Part shown: positions 6,984 through 12,502 of the stretch, piece by piece
Layout of the letters: every line of letters begins with the position of its first letter
Position numbering within the stretch: the first letter of the stretch is position 1
Position numbers and translations under genes: made by a program
The notes under the pieces: generated by a model
The model's database searches: none
Told to the model about the DNA's origin: nothing
Seen by the model: only the letters and a program-made list of their open reading frames with translations
Source: CAZIHO01 sp964538875
GTDB lineage: Bacteria > Pseudomonadota > Gammaproteobacteria > Chromatiales > Chromatiaceae
Assembly (NCBI GenBank): GCA_964538875.1
Contig: CAZIHO010000067.1
Location: 1 to 19,216, forward strand
Direction: 5' to 3'
Length of the DNA: 19,216 nucleotides

Positions 6984-7307
6984 TCAGGGGGTGACGATGG
7001 CGGCGGTTTCCTGGTCCGTGTCGCCGGTGTTGTCGGTCCAGGACAGGGTCAGCTTGTCCCCCGCCTTGGCGCCCTTGAATTTGAAGGACAGGAACGGATT
7101 CTTGGACACGGCGCCACCCCAGTTGCAGGTTAGCAGGGCCTTACCGTTGACCTCAGCCTTCACGGCTTGAATGAAATGGGCGGGATAAACCTCGTTGGTA
7201 TCCTTATTTTTCCGCAGACCCGTTTCCATTTCGTGGCTAATCAGAGCCTTGACGGTGGTGACACCCTCTTGCAGGGTGGCGCGAATCTTGATGGTGCCGG
7301 TTGCCAT
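6984..7307 (-). CDS. soxZ: Thiosulfate-oxidation carrier subunit SoxZ
   Basis: 107 residues, ATG with AGGAAA eight to twelve bases upstream. The sequence carries SoxZ signatures: KALISHEMETGLRK, PAHFIQAV and NWGGAVSKNPFLSFKFKG, ending in a beta-strand-rich domain with LSWTDNTGD. SoxZ has no signal peptide; it pairs with SoxY and is exported with it through the Tat pathway, then positions the SoxY sulfur-carrying arm for the Sox enzymes in the periplasm. Length is typical. Cys61 (LLTCNWGG) sits where SoxZ proteins I can recall usually have a small non-thiol residue. It lies 56 bases downstream of soxY. No soxA, soxB, soxX or soxCD is visible. Confidence 0.96.
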   Translation of the reverse strand: MATGTIKIRATLQEGVTTVKALISHEMETGLRKNKDTNEVYPAHFIQAVKAEVNGKALLTCNWGGAVSKNPFLSFKFKGAKAGDKLTLSWTDNTGDTDQETAAIVTP

Positions 7308-7363
7308 GATCTTGTTTCCTATATTCCAGGGGTTGCCAGGCTGAACAGGGCTAGGCCGGGGCG

Positions 7364-7837
7364 CTAGCCGCCGCAGCCGCCGACCGTGACCTTGACCGGC
7401 TTGCGGGCGCCGTACAGCTTACCCTCCGCCTTGACCAAGCCCATCACGTCCCCAGTCTTGCCCATCTTGATCCGGGTCGAGACAAAGGGCTCCATGTCCT
7501 GGCCCAATTGGAACTCGGCCACCACCGGATTGGCGTTGGCCAGGGAAATGATGGCCATGCTGGTAACGCCCTTCAGGGCCGTTTCCACGGTGATCGGCAC
7601 CACCGCGCCGTTCTCGGCAATATCCGGAGCCTTCAACTGGACTTCATTGCCCTCAGTCAGGGCATCGGAGCCGTACAGGCCCGTGAGGGCCGGCTTGAGA
7701 TCGGTGGCCTCGAACACCTCCTTAGGCCAGGCGGCCAATACCCGCTGGGGCGCTAGCAGGCCGGTGCCTGCGGTGATTGCCAGGGCACCGGTGGCCAAGG
7801 CACCTTGTAGAACAATGCGACGTTGGTGGTCGATCAT
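7364..7837 (-). CDS. soxY: Thiosulfate-oxidation sulfur carrier SoxY
   Basis: 157 residues, ATG with GGAG in the 14 bases upstream. The N-terminus is a twin-arginine signal (Arg6-Arg7 in HQRRIVLQGAL) with a hydrophobic stretch and likely cleavage after VLA near residue 35. The C-terminus is the diagnostic swinging arm VGGCGG, with Cys155 as the site to which sulfur intermediates are covalently bound. The body matches SoxY (ENGAVVPITVETALKG and GKTGDVMGLVKAEGKLY). SoxYZ carries thiosulfate-derived sulfane sulfur in the periplasm. It is the first gene of a soxY-soxZ unit, separated from the upstream protease gene by 219 bases containing a promoter candidate and a dyad. Identification is secure; which Sox or Dsr enzymes it serves cannot be seen here. 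Confidence 0.97.
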   Translation of the reverse strand: MIDHQRRIVLQGALATGALAITAGTGLLAPQRVLAAWPKEVFEATDLKPALTGLYGSDALTEGNEVQLKAPDIAENGAVVPITVETALKGVTSMAIISLANANPVVAEFQLGQDMEPFVSTRIKMGKTGDVMGLVKAEGKLYGARKPVKVTVGGCGG

Positions 7838-7965
7838 GGAACCTTACTCCAGGGTAACGGGGCCTAAAGGATGCAGCACTTCCTTGGGCCAGCGCGGGTA
7901 GGGTGATTTCCGTGCCGGCGTACTCCGATTTCGGGGCGTCACCGGAGTGGGTGGCGATTACCGGG

Positions 7966-7999
7966 GCTATCCTGGGGTTGGCAACCGCCGGTGGATAGC
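7966..7999. promoter_or_regulatory. Nested dyad, candidate operator of soxYZ
   Basis: GCTATCC (7966-7972) and GGATAGC (7993-7999) are a perfect seven-base inverted repeat 20 bases apart. Nearly centred between them is a second dyad, GGTTG-G-CAACC (7976-7986). The right outer arm overlaps the proposed -10 element of soxYZ, so a bound repressor would cover the start of transcription. As RNA the outer arms could also form a leader stem. No regulator can be assigned from sequence; the ArsR-type protein at 3652-4029 is one candidate. Confidence 0.45.
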
Positions 8000-8025
8000 A
8001 TAGCCAATGGTCGCCGATGCGCAAA
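7997..8025 (-). promoter_or_regulatory. Candidate promoter of soxYZ
   Basis: On the minus strand, TTTGCG (8025-8020) and TATGCT (8002-7997) are separated by exactly 17 bases, with four of six -10 matches and three of six -35 matches to the sigma-70 consensus. It would give a leader of about 150 bases before the soxY ATG. Moderate match only. Confidence 0.4.
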
Positions 8026-8028
8026 CTA

Positions 8029-8056
8029 GGCCCCGTACCCGGCGCCGGGGAGCCGG
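8029..8056 (-). terminator. GC-rich hairpin after the BepA-like gene
   Basis: Right after the TAG stop (8059-8057, minus strand) the DNA can fold: CCCGGCGCCGGG (8038-8049) is a perfect palindrome, and GGCCCCG on the plus strand can pair with CGGGGAGCC with one bulged A. Only a short T-run (TTT in CTAGTTTGCG) follows. A weak terminator separating the protease from soxYZ is plausible. Confidence 0.35.
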
Positions 8057-9541
8057 CTAGCCTTTTCTTTCCGCCTTTTTTTCTTCTACCAACTCGTCCC
8101 TGAGTTCCCGCAGCTTGGCTTGGATGCGGGATGCGTCATAGAACTCCAATTTGTCCGACTTGAGCGCCGCTTGCAGTTGTTGCACCGCCTTTTCGAGTTG
8201 GCCGTTCAAATAGTTGGACTCCGCCAGGTCCAAATGGGCATTACCCTGGTTGCCGGTGGCTAGGTAGGCCCGGGAGCGCAGTTCGTATAGAGCGGGTTTG
8301 TCGGGCCGCTGTTCGATGGCCCGGTCCAATACCTTGATGGCGCGGGACGCCTGGCCGTTTTGCACCAGCAATTCCGCAAAAAACTGGGATAGGGGATAGT
8401 TGCCCGGAAATAGCTCCAAGGCGGTGCCCACCGTGGTCATGGCCTGTTTGGCTTGCCCGGACTCCTTCTCGATCTTGGCCTTCACCAAGTTGTAGGCAAT
8501 GCTGGAGGGGCGCTTGGCGATCAGTTTGCCAACCTGGGCAGCGGCGGCCTGGTATTGACGATCCTTGAGCAGGGCCAGGGCGTAGCCATAGCGTTCGCCA
8601 TCCTCGTCCGGGAAATGGCCGTCCTTGAGGGTCTTGGCGAAATGGTTCACCGCTTCCTTGGGGTTGGTCATGCCCCGGACCCGCAGGGCGGCCCGGATCA
8701 GGTGGTATTGGTAATCCTCGGAGCGCTTGGTTTGGGGAAAGCTGTCCGCCCGGCCCAGGGCGTCGGCGATGCGGCTGGTGTTGACCGGATGGGTACGCAG
8801 AAACTCCGGCGCTTTGTTTTCATACAGACGGCTGGTCTTGTTCATGCGATCAAAAAACACCGCCATGGCGCGGGGATCGAATCCGGCTGCTGCCAAGATT
8901 TGGATACCGACCCGGTCCGCCTCCTGCTCATTGTCCCGGGTGAAATTGATCTGCTGCTGGGCCAGACCAGCGGAAATGCCGGTCACCGCGGCAGCCCCCA
9001 CGTCGCCCTTGGTGGTGGCGCCCAGCACCACCGCCGCCAGCAGCATGGCGGCGGCCGGAAGGGTCAGGTTCTTGGCGCTCTCGAAGCTGCGCAGCAGGTG
9101 TTCCTGGGTGACGTGGGCGATTTCGTGGGCCAGCACCGAGGCTAATTCGCTTTCACTCTCGGTGGTCAGCACCAGCCCGGAAAAGATGCCGATGTGGCCG
9201 GCCGGTCCGGCGAAGGCGTTGACCTGGGGCGAATCCGCCAGAAAAAATGAGAATTGGTAGCGGCCGCGCTGGGCCGCCTGGGCTAGGCGCTGGCCCAGGT
9301 CCTCGATGTAATCCGCCAGCAGGGGGTCCTCGACCACCGTCACCACCCGGCGCACGCCCCGCATGAAGGCCTTGCCGAGTTGCTGCTCTTCCCCTTGGCT
9401 CATGAGGGAGCCGGCGCTGGCGCCCATGTCCGGCAGTTCGATGGAACCGGCCCGGACCTGGGGCAGTACCGCTAGCAACAGGGCGCAACCGGCACACAGC
9501 CAGCGCGACGAACGGGAGCGGCGAAGTGGGGCTTTGGACAT
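8057..9541 (-). CDS. bepA: BepA-like periplasmic M48 metalloprotease with TPR repeats
   Basis: 494 residues from the ATG at 9541. A longer TTG start at 9577 is rejected because it overlaps the likely -10 box and would bury the signal peptide (RSRSSRWLCAGCALLLAVLP, cleavage near QVRAG). Zinc ligands are visible: His139 and His143 in LAHEIAHV with catalytic Glu140, Glu205 in NEQEADRVG, and His251 in LRTHPVNTSRI. Their spacing closely follows E. coli BepA (His136, His140, Glu201, His246), including the fourth His that keeps the enzyme latent. The C-terminal half (about 290-480) holds TPR-like helices, e.g. GQASRAIKVLDRAIEQRPDK. BepA degrades misassembled outer-membrane proteins and helps assemble LptD. 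Length fits the family. It lies 76 bases behind the VWA gene on the same strand. A less specific M48-TPR protease is the alternative. Confidence 0.9.
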   Translation of the reverse strand: MSKAPLRRSRSSRWLCAGCALLLAVLPQVRAGSIELPDMGASAGSLMSQGEEQQLGKAFMRGVRRVVTVVEDPLLADYIEDLGQRLAQAAQRGRYQFSFFLADSPQVNAFAGPAGHIGIFSGLVLTTESESELASVLAHEIAHVTQEHLLRSFESAKNLTLPAAAMLLAAVVLGATTKGDVGAAAVTGISAGLAQQQINFTRDNEQEADRVGIQILAAAGFDPRAMAVFFDRMNKTSRLYENKAPEFLRTHPVNTSRIADALGRADSFPQTKRSEDYQYHLIRAALRVRGMTNPKEAVNHFAKTLKDGHFPDEDGERYGYALALLKDRQYQAAAAQVGKLIAKRPSSIAYNLVKAKIEKESGQAKQAMTTVGTALELFPGNYPLSQFFAELLVQNGQASRAIKVLDRAIEQRPDKPALYELRSRAYLATGNQGNAHLDLAESNYLNGQLEKAVQQLQAALKSDKLEFYDASRIQAKLRELRDELVEEKKAERKG

Positions 9542-9577
9542 GGCGGGGCCGGTCTCCAGGTAAGGATGCGTGGCCAA

Positions 9578-9600
9578 ATTCTAGCGGCTGGGAAATTCCC
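9578..9600 (-). promoter_or_regulatory. Candidate bepA promoter with operator-like dyad
   Basis: Minus-strand TAGAAT (9583-9578) is a good -10 box and would start transcription about 30 bases before the ATG at 9541. Just upstream, GGGAA-A-TTCCC (9590-9600) is a perfect 11-base dyad lying in the spacer region. No convincing -35 is seen, consistent with an activator-dependent or regulated promoter. Position supports the ATG at 9541 as the true start. Confidence 0.35.
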
Positions 9601-9617
9601 CGGCCTGGCGCGCTGGA

Positions 9618-10805
9618 TTAGTTGAGTTGGACCCGGTCCCCCCAGGGAACCGGTCGAGGACCTTTGACCAGCCAGAGCACCGGGAAGTTCGGCTCGGACG
9701 GCGGAAATTCCCCCTCCGCGTCGGTGAAATAGAGCAACAGGTCCGGCCGTGCGCCCTGTTCGGCGACCCAATCGAACACCGGCCGGAACCGGGTGCCGCC
9801 ACCGCCCACCAGTTGGTCTGGGGCGCGAAACTCCTCCCAGGGCTCAAAGGTCCAAGGACTGCCAGGCGCCAGGGCGGCGTCGCAGGGCAGCAGGGTGACC
9901 CGGGCCCGCACCAGGCCCTTGAGGGCGTTGACCTCGGCCACGAACTCCTGGATTTCCTGGGCGTTGATGGAGCCGCTGGTGTCCAGGCCGATGACCAGGT
10001 CGGTCTGGTGGCTGCGCAGCCGCGGCAGAATGAAATCTCCCTCACGCCGGGACGGCCGCTGGTAACTGAAGTCGTCCTGGGCCAGTCCGGTCAGGTAGCG
10101 ATGCAGCAATTGCCGCCAGGGCAGGGGCGGTTGCAGCAGGGCGCCGATCAAGCGGCCCAGACTGCCCCCCAACCGGCCCGCCTGGCGCGCCTGCTGGGCG
10201 GCGCCCGCCAGCCGTTGGCGCCACTGGACGTCCAGGGTCTCCCGCTGGTCCGGCGTCAGGGGGGGTGGCGCCCGCCCGGCCTGGGGTTGGCCGGCGCTGG
10301 TTTGTCCCTGGTGATCCTGCCCATCGCTGGGGGGCGGCGTCTGCTCCGGGCCCCGGTCGCTGCCGTCGTAGGCATGCAGGTCCAGGGACTCGGAACGGTC
10401 GTCCTCCTGGATCAGGGGGTAGATTTCCTCGGCGGTCATGCCCAGGAAATGGGGCAGCACCCGGGCCTGGGGGGGCGGCGTCAGCCCTTCCTCCACCAAC
10501 AGCGGATTCACCGCCAGGTCACAGGCCAGATCCCAGCGGTGGCGTATCCGGTGGCCCCGGCGGGCAAAGTGGGACAGGGCGCAGTGCAGGGCTTCGTGGG
10601 CCAGCATGAATTGGGTCTGGGCCAGGGTCAATTGGGCTACGTAGGCCGGGTTGTAATAGAGATGCCGGGCGTCGGTGCCCAGGGTGGGACACCAGGCGGG
10701 GTCCGCCGCTTTAGGCGGCAGACGCAGCACCAGGGCGCCCAGGAAGGGGTGGTCCAGGATCAGCCGGGTGCGGGCGGCGGCGAGACGGGTTTCGATGGCG
10801 TCCAC
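9618..10805 (-). CDS. VWA protein with HExxH metallopeptidase-like N-terminal domain (DUF2201/COG3864 type)
   Basis: 395 residues from the GTG at 10805, eight bases past the moxR stop, with AGGGG (10811-10815) as ribosome binding site. The open frame runs further up to 11177, but that part overlaps moxR and is not coding. The N-terminal domain has LAHEALHCALSHF with His70, Glu71 and His74, a zincin-like site typical of this family. A low-complexity Gln/Pro/Asp linker (about 170-210) follows. The C-terminal VWA domain has its MIDAS at Asp275 in LDTSGSIN, then LLPCDAA, GGGTRFRPVF and LYFTDAEGEFP. Families of this type pair with MoxR ATPases as chaperone-like complexes that remodel or mature target proteins. 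The target is unknown, and peptidase activity is only suggested by the motif. Confidence 0.9.
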   Translation of the reverse strand: MDAIETRLAAARTRLILDHPFLGALVLRLPPKAADPAWCPTLGTDARHLYYNPAYVAQLTLAQTQFMLAHEALHCALSHFARRGHRIRHRWDLACDLAVNPLLVEEGLTPPPQARVLPHFLGMTAEEIYPLIQEDDRSESLDLHAYDGSDRGPEQTPPPSDGQDHQGQTSAGQPQAGRAPPPLTPDQRETLDVQWRQRLAGAAQQARQAGRLGGSLGRLIGALLQPPLPWRQLLHRYLTGLAQDDFSYQRPSRREGDFILPRLRSHQTDLVIGLDTSGSINAQEIQEFVAEVNALKGLVRARVTLLPCDAALAPGSPWTFEPWEEFRAPDQLVGGGGTRFRPVFDWVAEQGARPDLLLYFTDAEGEFPPSEPNFPVLWLVKGPRPVPWGDRVQLN

Positions 10806-10813
10806 GGCGGCCC

Positions 10814-11857
10814 CTAGTCGTATAACACGATGTCCGCCACCGCCTGAGCCCAGTCGGCGAATTCCGGCGCCTCGAAGATCGGGTTGCCCAGCGCCCGGTG
10901 CAGGTCGGAAACCAGCATGATGCCGATTTCCCGCACCGGGAAGCGTTTGGCGAAATTGAGCACATGCCCCAGCGCCGGGCGCGCCTCCGGGGTCCGTTGG
11001 GCGCGCCGGACCCGGCCCACCAGGGCGGTGGCCAGCGCGTATTGCAGATCGATTTCCGTGGGCACCGGCACCTCCTGTCCCGCCAATACCGCATCCAGGT
11101 CCGGCAGCCGGTCCAGACTGCTCAGAAAGGCGTGCAGTTCCACCCCCGCTGCCGGTCCCACGCAGGCTTGCAGACAACCCGCCAACAATTCCGGGTGATG
11201 CTCGAACTTGGCCAGGCCCCGGTGGGCGAATTCCCAGGAGCGGGGGGTGGGGAAGGCCACTGGGTTGTGGGCTGGATCGAAGTCGAACAAGAGTTCTGGC
11301 CGAAAGCGCAGGAAGGCGATGACGCGCTCGTCGATGCCCTGGGCGTAGGCCCAGGTCAACCAGTCATCCAAGTGGGTTTCCACCTCGAAATGGGAAAAGC
11401 GGTTGGCCAGGGGCGCGGGCATACCGTAGGTGACGCCCCGGTCCCCCTGGCGGTTGCCGGCGGCGAAAATCGCCCAGCCTGCGGGCACCTGATATTCTCC
11501 GAGCCGCCGGTCCAGGATGAGTTGGTAGGCGGCGGCGGATACTGCCGGCGGCGCTGAGGTGATTTCGTCCAGGAACAGCACGCCGGCCGGACCCTGGCGA
11601 TCCGCGTCTGGCAGCAGGGCCGGAATCGCCCATTCCACCCGGTCGCCGGCCCGAAACGGGATGCCGCGCAGGTCGCTGGGCTCCATTTGGGACAGGCGAA
11701 TGTCGATCACCGGAACCTGTTGACGGGCCGCCACCTGGGCCACCATCTGGGATTTACCAACCCCCGGCGGCCCCCACAGCATGACGGGGGTGTGCTGGCC
11801 GCTGCCGGCGCTGGCCAGTTCCCGGGCCAGAACGGTCATGACGTGGGCTGGACGCAT
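10814..11857 (-). CDS. MoxR-family AAA+ ATPase
   Basis: 347 residues, ATG with AAGGAT six bases upstream. Walker A is GPPGVGKS (29-36, Lys35), Walker B is VLFLDEI (Asp97, Glu98), sensor 1 is the Asn135 region (IFAAGNRQGDRG), and PAPLANRFSHFEV follows where the arginine-finger segment is expected. The C-terminal lid has FPTPRSWEFA, typical of the MoxR subgroup encoded with DUF2201-type VWA proteins. Such ATPases form hexameric rings that work with a VWA partner. The VWA gene begins eight bases after this stop, so co-translation is likely. It is the first gene of the minus-strand run moxR-vwa-(bepA). No methanol dehydrogenase or other MoxR client gene is visible, so the client stays unknown. 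Distinct from RavA: there is no RavA-type C-terminal LARA region. Confidence 0.93.
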   Translation of the reverse strand: MRPAHVMTVLARELASAGSGQHTPVMLWGPPGVGKSQMVAQVAARQQVPVIDIRLSQMEPSDLRGIPFRAGDRVEWAIPALLPDADRQGPAGVLFLDEITSAPPAVSAAAYQLILDRRLGEYQVPAGWAIFAAGNRQGDRGVTYGMPAPLANRFSHFEVETHLDDWLTWAYAQGIDERVIAFLRFRPELLFDFDPAHNPVAFPTPRSWEFAHRGLAKFEHHPELLAGCLQACVGPAAGVELHAFLSSLDRLPDLDAVLAGQEVPVPTEIDLQYALATALVGRVRRAQRTPEARPALGHVLNFAKRFPVREIGIMLVSDLHRALGNPIFEAPEFADWAQAVADIVLYD

Positions 11858-11893
11858 GGTGGATCCTTAGGGGTGGGGGTGATTCAAACGGCC

Positions 11894-11921
11894 AATATGG
11901 GATCCCTTCCCGCCAGGGCAA
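11894..11921 (-). promoter_or_regulatory. Candidate promoter of the moxR-vwa operon
   Basis: Minus-strand TTGCCC (11921-11916) and CATATT (11899-11894) are 16 bases apart, each matching four of six consensus positions. Transcription would start about 30 bases before the moxR ATG. Confidence 0.45.
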
Positions 11922-11948
11922 GCGGGTCCCCTGTGCGGGACCCGTTTT
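11920..11948 (+). terminator. Orphan intrinsic-terminator-like hairpin in a divergent promoter region
   Basis: AAGCGGGTCCC (11920-11930) pairs with GGGACCCGTTT (11937-11947), 11 pairs including one G-U, around a six-base loop (CTGTGC), and the stem ends in TTTT (11945-11948). It has the form of a plus-strand intrinsic terminator, yet no plus-strand gene lies upstream: the moxR start is at 11857. It could end a short RNA or a leader, or block antisense transcription into the downstream gene. Confidence 0.5.
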
Positions 11949-11980
11949 CCGGGTCGCCAGGAGCCGGGATTTAACTTCAG

Positions 11981-12050
11981 CCAGACGAATTTTAGCTTGT
12001 GATTATTTGCCGATATATGCAAGAATTCGGGGTTATTAGCAGTTCCTTGG
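11981..12050 (+). promoter_or_regulatory. AT-rich promoter region of the 65-residue protein
   Basis: This is the most AT-rich stretch in the intergenic DNA. It contains TATATG (12014-12019) and TTGCCG (12007-12012), but no pair with consensus spacing stands out. The promoter of the small gene at 12073 very likely lies here; the exact hexamers cannot be fixed by eye. Confidence 0.35.
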
Positions 12051-12072
12051 TTAGACCGGAGAGACAAGACAA

Positions 12073-12270
12073 ATGAATCAGACCTACTACGACGCCGTGA
12101 CCAAGATGGAACAGATGGGTGTCGACGAGGAGTATATTCAGGGTTGGCAGGCGGGCTATTTGCAAAACCCCAAGCGGGAAGAGCAGCGTCTTACCGACGC
12201 CTACGAAGCCGGCTATACCGATGGCGAGGAGAAATCCACGGATAATTTCGGGGAATGGGCCAGCAACTGA
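12073..12270 (+). CDS. Small acidic protein with duplicated (G/A)(W/Y)xAGY motif, function unknown
   Basis: 65 residues, ATG with a good ribosome binding site (GGAGAGA, 12058-12064). It has no signal peptide or membrane segment. It carries two copies of a short motif, GWQAGY (24-29) and AYEAGY (43-48), 19 residues apart, joined by a charged segment (PKREEQRL). I count 14 Asp/Glu against 5 Lys/Arg. The GYxAG pattern recalls ribosome modulation factor, which has a GYQAG motif and a second GW motif, but RMF is strongly basic and this protein is acidic, so a ribosome-binding role is doubtful. Its own promoter region upstream and a hairpin downstream (12288-12308) mark a single-gene unit. Reality as a gene is likely; function is not assigned. 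Confidence 0.75.
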   Translation: MNQTYYDAVTKMEQMGVDEEYIQGWQAGYLQNPKREEQRLTDAYEAGYTDGEEKSTDNFGEWASN

Positions 12271-12287
12271 GCCCAATCTCGCCCCCC

Positions 12288-12308
12288 GGAGCCGGTCCCC
12301 GCGGCTCC
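12288..12308 (+). terminator. Hairpin after the 65-residue gene
   Basis: GGAGCCG (12288-12294) pairs perfectly with CGGCTCC (12302-12308) around a seven-base loop, 18 bases after the stop codon. Only scattered T follow (CTTCCGGTT), so it is a weak or Rho-assisted terminator candidate. Confidence 0.45.
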
Positions 12309-12381
12309 CTTCCGGTTAGCGTTGCCCAGCGGTAGCCCGGCCAGTCGGTTTGCCCGGATCCCCGCTTTGCCTCGGCGTGGG

Positions 12382-12387
12382 TAGAAT
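12382..12387 (+). promoter_or_regulatory. Candidate -10 box for mrcB
   Basis: TAGAAT lies 115 bases before the mrcB ATG. No good -35 at 16-18 bases is visible; the nearest TTGCCC (12350-12355) is too far. The same TAGAAT hexamer occurs ahead of bepA on the other strand. Low-to-moderate confidence. Confidence 0.3.
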
Positions 12388-12404
12388 AGGGGACCCTTAG
12401 GTCA

Positions 12405-12473
12405 CCCCGGGCCAATACCCGGGGGCCCTCCCCAAGACTCAAGGTTCCACAGGGTTGGCGCCGGCGTCCCTGT
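12405..12473 (+). other. Structured leader of mrcB
   Basis: Two hairpins can form between the proposed promoter and mrcB: CCCCGGG (12405-12411) with CCCGGGG (12418-12424), loop CCAATA; and ACAGGG (12449-12454) with CCCTGT (12468-12473), with a 13-base loop, followed by TT. No clear Shine-Dalgarno precedes the ATG at 12503. The leader may affect translation; this is not shown by the sequence alone. Confidence 0.3.
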
Positions 12474-12502
12474 TTCCCACGCTCCGAAATTGACTCGCAC
12501 CC

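Noticed and set aside
9485..9510. Lipobox-like CAGC in the BepA-like signal peptide.
   Set aside because: The cysteines precede the hydrophobic core instead of following it, so lipidation is unlikely; ordinary signal peptidase cleavage near QVRAG fits better.
9542..9577. Upstream TTG start for the BepA-like protease.
   Set aside because: It overlaps the probable -10 box and would put 12 residues before a well-formed signal peptide that begins at the ATG at 9541.
9627..10817. A 396-residue plus-strand open frame opposite the VWA gene.
   Set aside because: The minus strand encodes HEALH and MIDAS motifs in a coupled operon; the plus frame is Gly/Gln/Pro-rich with no motif.
10806..11177. The VWA frame stays open upstream of the GTG at 10805, adding 124 residues.
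   Set aside because: That stretch lies inside moxR in another frame and reads as low-complexity Gly/Ala/Arg. The GTG at 10805 follows the moxR stop by eight bases and has AGGGG in front of it.
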